53,008 nt of DNA from Hymenobacter sp. IS2118 (lineage in GTDB: Bacteria > Bacteroidota > Bacteroidia > Cytophagales > Hymenobacteraceae): NCBI RefSeq assembly GCF_000715495.1, contig NZ_JNLX01000147.1:1-53008 (forward strand), read 5' to 3'. The notes beneath the pieces were generated by a model. The model was not told the DNA's origin. It saw nothing but the letters and a program-made list of their open reading frames with translations, and made no database searches. Shown here one piece after another: positions 16,677 to 24,292 of this stretch (within the stretch, counting starts at the first letter, position 1; each line of letters opens with the position of its first letter). The position numbers and the translations under genes are program-made.

Positions 16677-17750
16677 TTAGTAAAACACGAACCCGTTGGG
16701 GCCCACCTTCACTTCAAACGAGTCGATGGCCACGCCCGTGGGCTGGTAGCGGATGAAGCGGCCGTTGTTGGTGAAGCTGGGTGTGACGGCGGCAAAAACC
16801 GTGTTGTCGCGCGGGTCAATGGCAAAGCCAGTGAAGCTGCGGCGAATGAAGGGCGCGGTGGGCAGGGCCGTGGCGGCGGTGCTCATCTGGTATTCGGCGC
16901 TACCGAAAGCGTAGTAGAGCTGGTCTTTGGCCGGGCTGATGCGCAGCTGGCCGGGGCTGCTGGTACCGGGGAAGCTCAGCTTGAACTGGGACGTGGGGTT
17001 GCGGGGGTTGAAGCGCACGAGCGCACCGTTCGAAACCCGGGTGAGCGTGTAGGGTGGCACGCTCAGGTAGGTCACGAAGCCGGAGCAGAGCACCCACACG
17101 TTGCCGTCCTTATCGACCACCATGCTCGACGGCCCGTCGGGCACCGTGAACGTGGACGTTACTTCGGCCGAGGCTTCGTCCACGATGGAAACGGTGTTAT
17201 CCAGGCTGTTGGGCACGTAGATGCGGCCATCCAGGGCCAGCAATTGCTCAGGGTTGCGGCCCACCGGCACGCTTTTGATGACGGTATTGGTGGTGAGGTC
17301 GAGGATGCTGAGCACGCCCGGTAGGTAGCCGGTGAAGGGCCCGCGCCACTCCGTCACGTAGCCGCGGGTGGCCGAAGTAGAAGTAAAATAGCGCGGCTCA
17401 CTGAGCCCGGAAATGGTCCCGGCCGTCTTGAAGTCGGGCAGTGTCACCACTTCAATCTTCTTCGAGGCATTCACCACGATGTAGCCGCGGTTGCCCTGCA
17501 CGCCCATGCTCTGTACCACGTCGCCGAGCTTGGCGCCGTTGTTGGCACTGCCAAAGGCATCCACCGTCAGGCTTTTAGTGGCTTTGTCGAACACGCTCAC
17601 CGCGCCATCGCCACCGCCAAACTGGCCCTCGCTGAGCACGAAAACGCCCGTAGTAGGCGCAGGCGCCGGCACTACCACATCCGGGCCTTTGGGGTCGCAG
17701 GCAGCCAGCAAAGCCAGCCCCGCGAAAAGGAAAAAAAACTGTTTTTTCAT
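16677..17750 (-). CDS. Beta-propeller (YncE/DUF5074-like) surface lipoprotein of the B12 locus
   Basis: The 357-residue lipoprotein (lipobox LLAAC, Cys18) has repeated beta-propeller blades: GVFVLSEGQFGGGDGAVSVFD, RGYIVVNASKKIEVV, GVLSILDLTTNTVIKSVPVG, LDNTVSIVDEASAEV, DKDGNVWVLCSG and others. The NTVSIVD-type blades are YncE-like, and the N-terminal VLSEG start fits DUF5074 proteins, which often sit next to BtuB-type receptors in Bacteroidota. It follows the riboswitch-controlled receptor gene on the same strand after 196 bp, so it is probably in the same regulon. A likely role is binding cobalamin or corrinoid at the surface (inference). Confidence 0.87.
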   Translation of the reverse strand: MKKQFFFLFAGLALLAACDPKGPDVVVPAPAPTTGVFVLSEGQFGGGDGAVSVFDKATKSLTVDAFGSANNGAKLGDVVQSMGVQGNRGYIVVNASKKIEVVTLPDFKTAGTISGLSEPRYFTSTSATRGYVTEWRGPFTGYLPGVLSILDLTTNTVIKSVPVGRNPEQLLALDGRIYVPNSLDNTVSIVDEASAEVTSTFTVPDGPSSMVVDKDGNVWVLCSGFVTYLSVPPYTLTRVSNGALVRFNPRNPTSQFKLSFPGTSSPGQLRISPAKDQLYYAFGSAEYQMSTAATALPTAPFIRRSFTGFAIDPRDNTVFAAVTPSFTNNGRFIRYQPTGVAIDSFEVKVGPNGFVFY

Positions 17751-17846
17751 GGAAAACGCACCGATTTCAGCCGGCAGAGTAAAGTGGGAAAAGTGAGGTT
17801 GATTTTTAAGGCGTGATAGTTTTGAAGCAGTTTAGAATGTCCGCTT

Positions 17847-17893
17847 TTATCATCCTGAGCATGCTGCGATTCAAGCAGCGACGAAGGATGACA
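17847..17893. repeat. Hairpin repeat TCATCCTGAGC/AAGGATGACA
   Basis: ATCATCCTGAGCATGCTGCG faces CAGCGACGAAGGATGACAA, the complement of a TGTCATCCTTCGTCGCTG arm. This type of CATCCTGAGC element is widespread in bacterial genomes. It lies between the BtuB-like and propeller genes and could reduce readthrough from the first to the second. Confidence 0.6.
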
Positions 17894-17946
17894 ACGTTTT
17901 TATAATCAGAATGAAAGCTTGCAGCTTAAAGCCCGTGGCTCAGAGC

Positions 17947-19956
17947 CTACTTCCAGCTCACCCGCAGGCTGCCGCCCACCGTGCGCGGCGGCGCCGGCCG
18001 GCCCGGATAGCTGTCGTAGGCTTGGTTGAGCAGGTTGGCGGCCTGCACCAGCACCAGCAGACTGGTGCAGGCCGGCCCCGGCAGCGTGCGCCCCACCGTG
18101 GCCCCGAGCAGCCCGGTGCCGGGCAGAAAATCATCCCCCGAAGCATTGATGTAGCGGAAGCTGGTGAAGGCCAGCGTGCCGCTCAGCAGCCAGTCGCGCC
18201 AGCGGTGGTCGGTGCTGAAACTGGCCTGGTGCAGGGGCACAAACGCCAACTGCACGCCCACGGGGTCGGAATCGGCGGCAGTGCCCTGGGTTTTGCGGGT
18301 GTCGGTGAGGTGGTAGGCCAGCTGGGCGCCGCCGGTGTAGCGGCCCCGGCGCTGGCGCAGCGCCATGCTGGCTTCCAAGCCCTGGCTGCGTACCTGGCGC
18401 AGGTTGCGCGGGCTCCAGATGCCGGTGCCGGTCGCGGGCAGCCACTGCACCCAGTCGTCCACATCCTGCCGGAAGACCGTCAGCTCGGTTTCCAGGGTGG
18501 TGGCGCGGCCCCAGCCCAAGCGGTGGCGCAGCCCGGCTTCCGCCCCAAATCCCGACTCGGAGCGTAGGTTGGGGTTGCCGCCCGGCAGCCAGTACCGCTC
18601 GTTGAGGGTGGGCGCCCGGTAGCTGCGCGCCGCGCTGGCTTTGGCGGTGAGTGACTGGGTGAGGGAGTAGCTGAGTGAGTCATTATCAGTTCGCAGCAGG
18701 TCCCACTCCAGGCCCACTGTGGGCGTGAGCGGGGCCAGGCCAGCGGGCAGGGCGGCCTGGCGCAGGTTCGCCGAAAGGCGCAGGGCCGGTTGGGGGTCGT
18801 AGCGCAGCAGGGCGAAGGCAGCGGCCCGGTTCTCGGTGATGGTTTGGGAGCCGTAACCGCCCACCAGGGCGGCAAAGTGCTGGGCTTCGGCGCCCAGGCG
18901 CAAGCTACCGCGGGCGCCCAGCGCGGCGGTGTGCTCGGCCTGCATTTGGGTGGTGCGTACGCGCGAATTGCTTGGGGCGCCGCCGTCGCGGTAGTCGATA
19001 ATGTCTTCGAACCAGGCGCCGCGCACGGCCCATTGCCGGCGGGCGGCCACGTGGCGGTAGCCCAGCACGAGGCGGCGGCTTTGGTCGCGCTCGCGGGCCT
19101 GGGTACCCGTCACGTTCACGCCGGACTGGATTTCGCGGTCGGCATCGGTGAGCCAGGCGGCGGCGGTGACCTCGCCGGCCGCGCCCACGCGCCAGGCCAC
19201 GTCGGGGCTGATGCTCCACTGGTGGCGCAGCGCCGCGTTGCGCAGGGTGTAGCGTACGGGGCCACGGGCTTCGCGCAGCAGGTAGGAGTAGTTATTATGG
19301 GCCTGGCGGTAGCTGGCGGCCACCCGCACGGCCACGGTGGGCGTGGCGGCGCGGGCCTCCAGGCTGCCGCCCAGCAGCCCAAAGCTGCCAGCATCCGCCT
19401 GCATGCTGCCCCGGACGCCGGGCCGCCAGTCAGGGTCATTGTTGAGGAGCACGGCGCCACCCACGGCCCCGCTGCCGTAGAGCGCGGCCGCCGGCCCAGG
19501 CTGCACCGACACGCGCGTATTGGCCCCCACCGGCAGCAGGGCAAAATCGTTCTGGCCCAGGGTGGGCAGCATGATATTCAACCCGTTCCAGAGCACGGCG
19601 GTGTGCTGGGCCGAGGTGCCGCGCAGGGCAATGGTGGCCAGCTGGCCGGGGCCGTAGTTTTTCAGAATGAGCGGGGTGCGGGCCTGGAGCACGTCGGCCA
19701 GGTTGGCGCCGCGGTACTGGGCCAACACGGCCGAATCCAGCTCGAAGCGGCGGCTGCCCACGGCAAACCGCTCGGGGCCCACGGCGCGCACCCGCACTTC
19801 GGCCAGGCGCTGCAGCCGCTGGCTAAGGCGGGCCGAATCGGCGGGCGTGGCCACCGGACCGGGGCGCTGCTGCCCAACGGCCAGACCGGGCACCACCAGC
19901 AGCACCCACAGCAGGGCCCGCCGCCAAGCAGCGCGTCCAAGATTAAAAAAATGCAT
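17947..19956 (-). CDS. btuB: BtuB-like TonB-dependent receptor under a cobalamin riboswitch
   Basis: This is an outer-membrane receptor, most likely for vitamin B12 or related corrinoids. The ATG at 19956 gives 669 residues and a clean signal peptide (RRALLWVLLVVPGLAVGQQ); the ATG 36 bp upstream gives an odd extension. The plug domain (about 45-160) has LADVLQARTPLILKNYG, RGTSAQHTAVLWNGLNI and LYGSGAVGGAVLLN. The barrel ends with YPGRPAPPRTVGGSLRVSWK. No N-terminal carboxypeptidase-like domain is present, unlike SusC. The riboswitch lies upstream, which is the strongest evidence for the ligand. The propeller lipoprotein follows on the same strand. The gene name is by role rather than close identity. 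Confidence 0.88.
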   Translation of the reverse strand: MHFFNLGRAAWRRALLWVLLVVPGLAVGQQRPGPVATPADSARLSQRLQRLAEVRVRAVGPERFAVGSRRFELDSAVLAQYRGANLADVLQARTPLILKNYGPGQLATIALRGTSAQHTAVLWNGLNIMLPTLGQNDFALLPVGANTRVSVQPGPAAALYGSGAVGGAVLLNNDPDWRPGVRGSMQADAGSFGLLGGSLEARAATPTVAVRVAASYRQAHNNYSYLLREARGPVRYTLRNAALRHQWSISPDVAWRVGAAGEVTAAAWLTDADREIQSGVNVTGTQARERDQSRRLVLGYRHVAARRQWAVRGAWFEDIIDYRDGGAPSNSRVRTTQMQAEHTAALGARGSLRLGAEAQHFAALVGGYGSQTITENRAAAFALLRYDPQPALRLSANLRQAALPAGLAPLTPTVGLEWDLLRTDNDSLSYSLTQSLTAKASAARSYRAPTLNERYWLPGGNPNLRSESGFGAEAGLRHRLGWGRATTLETELTVFRQDVDDWVQWLPATGTGIWSPRNLRQVRSQGLEASMALRQRRGRYTGGAQLAYHLTDTRKTQGTAADSDPVGVQLAFVPLHQASFSTDHRWRDWLLSGTLAFTSFRYINASGDDFLPGTGLLGATVGRTLPGPACTSLLVLVQAANLLNQAYDSYPGRPAPPRTVGGSLRVSWK

Positions 19957-20129
19957 CCGAATCAAATTTTCGATAAAGAAAATTCGATTCAAAACCCGTC
20001 GCCGCCGCCTTCAGACGAAGGAAGCCACTGCCGGACCGAGGCCGAAAAACAGTTGTAAAATCAGCGACCCGGAGGCCGCTGCTGCTCTCTTTCTCCATCC
20101 GTCCTCCGCGAATGCTGAACCTATGAATG

Positions 20130-20325
20130 TCCGGGCAGGTCTCCTGGCTTGCTCCGCCGGGTGGGCCGCCTTCCCATTCAGTGCTGGGTTTTCGGAGCGA
20201 AAACCAGCGGCGAACAGTGGCGTGTGGGCCCACCCCGATGTGGAGCGTACAGTTGCGGGGACAGCTCCGGCATTGAACCGGATTCCCTTTTCAGCCGCGC
20301 CCCGCAATTAGGGTCTGGCACCTTG
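20130..20325 (-). promoter_or_regulatory. Cobalamin riboswitch
   Basis: Read on the minus strand, the conserved parts occur in order: GGTGCC at the 5' end, GGGAATCCGGTTCAATGCCGG, AGCTGTCCCCGCAACTGTA, CCACTG, CACTGAATGGGAAGGCGG, and the B12 box AGCCAGGAGACCTGCC near 20135-20150. Together these are diagnostic for the cobalamin aptamer. About 170 nt of leader remain before the BtuB-like start, including a GC hairpin CAGCGGCC...GGGTCGCTG followed by ATTTT that could be a terminator (inference). The plus strand of the 450-bp gap shows nothing else. Confidence 0.97.
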
Positions 20326-20331
20326 ACGGCC

Positions 20332-20339
20332 CAAAGGTA
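20332..20339 (-). promoter_or_regulatory. -7 box TACCTTTG driving the riboswitch transcript
   Basis: TACCTTTG (exact TAnnTTTG) on the minus strand ends about 7 bp before the first riboswitch base, as expected if transcription starts at the aptamer. A clear -33 TTG is not visible. Confidence 0.7.
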
Positions 20340-20407
20340 GGTCGTAACGGGTACACCGACAGCCTCACTGGGGCGGGGGGCGCGAACAGCAGCGTTCGCA
20401 CGGCCGC

Positions 20408-21262
20408 TTAGCGCCGCAGGGTAACGCCCACAAAGTATTCCTGGTCGCTGAGGCGGTTCAGGGCAATGTGGGTGCCGGCGTCCAGCTGCACGTTGGGCGT
20501 CAGCTTCAGAAGCGGGGCAATGTTGAAAGAGGCTTCCCACCGACGCTCAAGCGTGCTCCACTGAGCGACGCCTTCGGTGATGAGGCCGAGCTTTTTGGTG
20601 ATGTCGTAGGCCAGGGCTACGGATGGGAAAAGCTGCAGGTAGTGGCTGGCCTGCTCCCGGTCGTAGTCGAGGTCGCTTGCCATCTGCACGCCTAAGTTGG
20701 CCTTGTTACTCAGTTCGATGTCGGTGGTGACCAAAAAGCCGTATTCCGGGCCACCCTGGCCGACGAGGCCGCCGCTGGGCAGGCGCACTAGGCCAATAGC
20801 GGCCAGGGCAAATGTGCCGTCCTGCTTGTCGCCCAGGAAGTTGTGCTTGACGCGAAAGGTGAGGTCGCCGAAGGCCGCGTTGCGCTGCTCCCAGGTGCGG
20901 GCATCGGCGGGGCGTTGCTTGGCCACGGTGTAGAGGGGCAGTTCCAGCTGCACGTCGGTGCGGCGGCTGAGGCCGAATTTTAGCATGGTGTAGGCCATGC
21001 GCCATTCGCGGCTGCGCTCCTCATTGCCCTTGCCGCTATTGCGGAGGCGGAGGGCATCCAGCTCCAGCTGCACATGGCCGGCATCCACGGTAAAAGCGCT
21101 TTCGGTGATGCCGGGCCGGTCGGGCTGCAGCTCGCGCAGGAGGTTGCGGGGCACGGGTTTGCGCCAGCTGTAACTAGCCGAGTCGTAGGGCGAGGTCGCG
21201 GGCGTTTCCTGAGCGTAAGCACCCAGCGGCAGCAGGTACAAGCACCATAAAATATGTTTCAT
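20408..21262 (-). CDS. Outer-membrane transporter-like beta-barrel (phenol-degradation MetA-like)
   Basis: The ATG at 21262 (MKHILWCLYLLPLGAYAQ, signal peptide) is preferred to 21373, giving 284 residues. The mature protein begins with ELQPDRPGITESAFTVDAGHVQLELD, the standard opening of the Bacteroidota transporter family related to the MetA-pathway OM proteins. Barrel-like strands follow (MLKFGLSRRTDVQLELPLY, GDLTFRVKHNFLG, YGFLVTTDIELSNKANLGV), ending with YFVGVTLRR. The substrate is unknown. It is transcribed toward the riboswitch promoter region on the same strand as the B12 genes, but the riboswitch has its own promoter, so a common operon is not needed. Confidence 0.85.
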   Translation of the reverse strand: MKHILWCLYLLPLGAYAQETPATSPYDSASYSWRKPVPRNLLRELQPDRPGITESAFTVDAGHVQLELDALRLRNSGKGNEERSREWRMAYTMLKFGLSRRTDVQLELPLYTVAKQRPADARTWEQRNAAFGDLTFRVKHNFLGDKQDGTFALAAIGLVRLPSGGLVGQGGPEYGFLVTTDIELSNKANLGVQMASDLDYDREQASHYLQLFPSVALAYDITKKLGLITEGVAQWSTLERRWEASFNIAPLLKLTPNVQLDAGTHIALNRLSDQEYFVGVTLRR

Positions 21263-21362
21263 GCCGCTTCTACGCGCCTGAGTTGAGTTCGGCTGGCCGA
21301 GTGCCGGGCTCTGTAGCAGCTTTAGAGTTAAGCCTCTGGAATGAAGCCGCTGCAAAAAAGTT

Positions 21363-21464
21363 GTCATGCTCATCTGGCGTCCGCTTGTCGAAGTATCTCT
21401 ACTGCAAGGATTGAATGGCCGTTCAACGGTGCGGTAGAGATGCTTCGGCTGCGCTCAGCATGAC
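21363..21464. repeat. Palindromic repeat, family A, copy 3 (left arm degraded)
   Basis: The right arm is the intact GCAGCCGAAGC variant, while the left arm carries an interruption (GTCATGCTCATCTGGCGTCC before GCTTGTCGAAG). It lies between the OM transporter start and the NRAMP stop. Confidence 0.85.
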
Positions 21465-21508
21465 AAACGGAATGGGAAACGCTCACCTTTGCACCGCTGC
21501 TGCCGCGC

Positions 21509-22876
21509 CTATTCCGCGAAGGTTTGCCAGAGGAGGAAAACGTTGAGCGCGATAATTATCCCCGATATCACCCAGGCCACGACTTGGACGACAGGCTTGT
21601 TCACGAATACGCCCATTTTGGCTTTGCTGCTGGTGAAAAGCACCAGGGGCACCACCGCAAAACTGAGCTGAAACGAGAGGATAACCTGGCTCAGCACCAG
21701 GAGCTGGCCGGTGCCTTTTTCGCCGTATAAAATGGTCACAATCAGGGCCGGCACTACGGCGATGGAGCGCGTGATGAGCCGCCGCAGCCAGGGCTTGAGC
21801 TTCAGGTCCAGAAAGCCTTCCATCACAATCTGGCCGGCCAGGGTACCGGTCAGTGTCGAGCTTTGGCCCGAGGCCAGCAGCGCCACGGCAAACAGCACGC
21901 TGGCCGCGCCCGCGCCCAGCACCGGCGTGAGCAGCTTGTGGGCGTCGGTGATGTCGGCCACGTTTTCGTAGCCGTTGCCGTGGAAGGCGGCGGCGGCCGT
22001 GACGAGGATGGCCGCATTCACAAAAAAAGCCAGAAACAGCGCCACCGTCGAGTCGATGGTAGCAAACTTGATGGCCGAGCGTTTGCCGGGCTCGTCCTTG
22101 GGGAAGTCCCGCGTTTGCACGATGCTGGAGTGCAAATACAGGTTGTGCGGCATCACAGTGGCGCCCAGAATGCCGATGGCCACGTAGAGCATGGCCGGGT
22201 TAGTCACGATTTCGAGGCGGGGCATCAGGCCCTTGCTCAGCGCCAGCCAGTCGGGGTTCGACGCCACGATTTCGTAGAGAAAACACACGAAAATCAGGAA
22301 GATAAGCCCCGCCACGATGCTTTCGATAATGCGAAAGCCCTTGTTCTGGAAGTAGAGCACCACCAGCACGTCGAGGGCCGTGAAGACCACGCCCCAGGCC
22401 AGCGGCAGCCCAAACAGCAGGTTCAGGGCAATGGCCGAGCCGATGACTTCGGCCAAATCGCAGGCTGCGATGGCAATTTCACACAGCACCCACAGCACCA
22501 GACTCACGGGGCGCGAGTAGTGGTCGCGGCACGCCTGGGCCAGGTCACGCCCCGTAACGATGCCCAGCTTGGCCGCCAAATGCTGCAAGAGCATGGCAAA
22601 CAGGTTGGAAATCAGCACTACCGAGAGCAGCGTGTAGCCGTAGCGGGCGCCACCGGCAATGTCGGTGGCCCAGTTGCCGGGGTCCATGTAGCCCACGGCG
22701 ATGAGCAGGCCGGGGCCCCAAAAGGCCATCAGCTTGCGCCAGAATGAGGCATCGGCGCCCGGCACGCGAATGCTGGCGTACACTTCGCTCAGCGAATTGT
22801 TGCGCCGGGCGCGGCGCCAGCCGGCGTCGGGCGCGGGCGGCTGGGGATTGGTGTCGATAATCGGGGAGGGAGGCAA
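21509..22876 (-). CDS. mntH: NRAMP-family divalent metal transporter (MntH)
   Basis: This protein imports Mn2+ (or Fe2+) with protons. The 455-residue protein has 11-12 hydrophobic helices and both metal-site motifs: DPGNWATD in TM1 (Asp65, Asn68) and ATVMPHNLYLHSS in TM6 (Met242, His244). The pre-TM1 ASFWRKLMAFWGPGLLIAVGYM is a strong family match. The start is a TTG at 22876; a stop lies shortly upstream in frame and the first ATG (residue 50) would remove conserved sequence. The leader is about 245 nt if the box at 23128-23135 is the promoter and holds a large palindrome. A perfect 8-4-8 palindrome sits beside that box. It is divergent from a CDF exporter, an import/export pair for the same metals (inference). 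Confidence 0.95.
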   Translation of the reverse strand: MPPSPIIDTNPQPPAPDAGWRRARRNNSLSEVYASIRVPGADASFWRKLMAFWGPGLLIAVGYMDPGNWATDIAGGARYGYTLLSVVLISNLFAMLLQHLAAKLGIVTGRDLAQACRDHYSRPVSLVLWVLCEIAIAACDLAEVIGSAIALNLLFGLPLAWGVVFTALDVLVVLYFQNKGFRIIESIVAGLIFLIFVCFLYEIVASNPDWLALSKGLMPRLEIVTNPAMLYVAIGILGATVMPHNLYLHSSIVQTRDFPKDEPGKRSAIKFATIDSTVALFLAFFVNAAILVTAAAAFHGNGYENVADITDAHKLLTPVLGAGAASVLFAVALLASGQSSTLTGTLAGQIVMEGFLDLKLKPWLRRLITRSIAVVPALIVTILYGEKGTGQLLVLSQVILSFQLSFAVVPLVLFTSSKAKMGVFVNKPVVQVVAWVISGIIIALNVFLLWQTFAE

Positions 22877-22929
22877 ACCGGTAAGTAGCTGGAATTAAGT
22901 GGTAACTGACTTTGCGCCGCCCAGGCGCT

Positions 22930-23065
22930 AACCTCACCCCCTAGCCCCCTCTCCCCAGGAGAGGGGGAACTAGTTCTAGTTCTAAAAAACTTATTTCTAG
23001 TACCCTAATAAATACTAAAAACTAGTTCCCCCTCTCCTGGGGAGAGGGGGCTAGGGGGTGAGGTT
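22930..23065. repeat. Large palindromic repeat AACCTCACCCCCTAG...CTAGGGGGTGAGGTT
   Basis: About 50-bp near-perfect arms: AACCTCACCCCCTAGCCCCC, TCTCCCCAGGAGAGGGGGAA, CTAGTT, with an AT-rich centre. Each arm contains its own CCCCTCTCC/GGAGAGGGG fold. It lies in the mntH leader if the proposed promoter is right. It is the main content of the 398-bp gap between mntH and the CDF gene, together with the promoter elements listed separately. Confidence 0.9.
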
Positions 23066-23127
23066 GGCGTGAGGGCTGCGAATACAATCCGATTATTCAG
23101 CACCGCTGCTAAACGAATTGATTTCTA

Positions 23128-23135
23128 CAAAAATA
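23128..23135 (-). promoter_or_regulatory. Putative mntH promoter -7 box TATTTTTG
   Basis: On the minus strand TATTTTTG matches TAnnTTTG exactly. It is the best box found between mntH and the CDF gene for the minus strand. The palindrome at 23140-23159 begins 4 bp upstream of it, in the expected -33/-7 spacer. Confidence 0.55.
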
Positions 23136-23139
23136 CGCT

Positions 23140-23159
23140 TTTTTAGGGTGGCCTAAAAA
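23140..23159. promoter_or_regulatory. Perfect 8-4-8 palindrome, candidate metal-repressor operator
   Basis: TTTTTAGG-GTGG-CCTAAAAA is a perfect inverted repeat between divergent Mn/Fe importer and cation exporter genes. TTAGG/CCTAA half-sites are known in DtxR-family operators, though with different spacing. Its position overlaps the spacer of the proposed mntH promoter, so repression of mntH by a metal-loaded DtxR/MntR protein is the simplest reading (inference). Confidence 0.55.
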
Positions 23160-23248
23160 TATTTTTTGGCCGACTTAAATACTGGAAATCCTCCAAAAGG
23201 TTTTGTAATGGAGCCGGGCGGGCGCGGTGGCGGTTGCCGGCCAGGCCC

Positions 23249-23256
23249 GACCTTTG
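23249..23256 (+). promoter_or_regulatory. -7 box GACCTTTG before CDF gene
   Basis: GACCTTTG followed by GGGCC lies 18 bp before the CDF start, the same layout as before the fused transaldolase gene (GACCTTTGGCGC). The first base deviates from TAnnTTTG. Confidence 0.5.
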
Positions 23257-23274
23257 GGCCGAAACCCCTTTTGC

Positions 23275-24267
23275 ATGACGCCAACCCAACTCAAACGCCG
23301 CCTCGGCCTGCTTTCCCTCGTGGTCAGCATCGGGCTGGTGGCGGTGAAATTCTACGCCTACTACCTGACCCGCTCGCAGGTGGTGCTCACCGATGCGCTG
23401 GAAAGCATTATCAACGTGTTTACCAGCGGGTTCGCGCTCTACAGCATCTACCTCGCCAGCCTGCCCAAGGACGAAAACCACCCCTACGGCCACGGCAAAA
23501 TCGAGAACCTGTCGCTGGGGTTTGAAGGGGGCCTGATTTTCATGGCCGGGGCCTACATTCTTTACAAGGCCAGCCTGGCGCTGTTCGACCCGCAGCCCGT
23601 GGCCCGGCCCGACTGGGGCGTGCTGCTGCTGGCCAGCACGGCCGTGGTGAATTTCGGCGTGGGCCTGCTACTGGTCCGCAACGGCAAGAAATTGAATTCG
23701 TTGGCCCTGGTGGGCGACGGGCAGCACCTGTACATTGATGCGCTGACGTCCATCGTGTCGTCGGGGGCGCTGCTGCTGGTGGCGGCTACCGATGAAGTGC
23801 GTTTCGACGCCGGCGCAGCCTTGTTACTGGGCGGCTTCATTCTGGTGAACGGCGGGCGGATGCTGCGCCGCGCCATTTCGGGCCTCATGGACGAAACCGA
23901 CACCGCCGTGGTAGCCGAGGTCATTGCCGAGTTGCAGGCCCAACGCCGCGCCCCCTGGATAGACGTGCATAACCTACGCGTGCAGCGCTACGGCGCCAAC
24001 CTGCACATCGACTGCCACATGCAGATGCCCTACTACTTCACCCTGGAAGAAGTACATACCCAGCTGCACGACATTGAGGAGCTAATCCGGGCGCGCTTCG
24101 CGGTGGAAGTGGAGATGTTCGTCCACGCCGACCCCTGCACCTTCGCCGCCTGCTCGCTGTGCCTCATGCCCGACTGCTCCGTGCGCCAGCGGCCCTTCAA
24201 ACACGAGGTAAAGTGGGACCTGCACAATGCTGTGAAAAACGAGCGGCATTCGCTGGAAGGGGGATAA
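23275..24267 (+). CDS. Cation diffusion facilitator (CDF) metal exporter
   Basis: CDF proteins export Zn, Fe, Mn or Co in exchange for protons. The ATG at 23275 (MTPTQLKRRLGLLSLVVS) follows a -7 box and is preferred to the start 48 bp upstream; 330 residues. Six helices are followed by a cytosolic ferredoxin-like domain. Metal-site pairs are LTDALESIIN in TM2 and HLYIDALTSIVSS in TM5, giving an Asp/His-Asp site. The histidine loop motif PYGHGKIE follows TM3 start. The C-terminal tail has four cysteines (DPCTFAACSLCLMPDC), a feature of this Bacteroidota subgroup that may bind metal. It is divergent from mntH, suggesting Mn/Fe homeostasis. Confidence 0.93.
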   Translation: MTPTQLKRRLGLLSLVVSIGLVAVKFYAYYLTRSQVVLTDALESIINVFTSGFALYSIYLASLPKDENHPYGHGKIENLSLGFEGGLIFMAGAYILYKASLALFDPQPVARPDWGVLLLASTAVVNFGVGLLLVRNGKKLNSLALVGDGQHLYIDALTSIVSSGALLLVAATDEVRFDAGAALLLGGFILVNGGRMLRRAISGLMDETDTAVVAEVIAELQAQRRAPWIDVHNLRVQRYGANLHIDCHMQMPYYFTLEEVHTQLHDIEELIRARFAVEVEMFVHADPCTFAACSLCLMPDCSVRQRPFKHEVKWDLHNAVKNERHSLEGG

Positions 24268-24292
24268 CGGGGCACCCCAACAACCTCCCACC

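Noticed and set aside
18790..20058. 422-codon plus-strand frame antisense to the BtuB-like gene
   Set aside because: Composition is Gly/His/Ala-rich without domains, it overlaps a clear TonB-dependent receptor and runs toward the riboswitch on the wrong strand.
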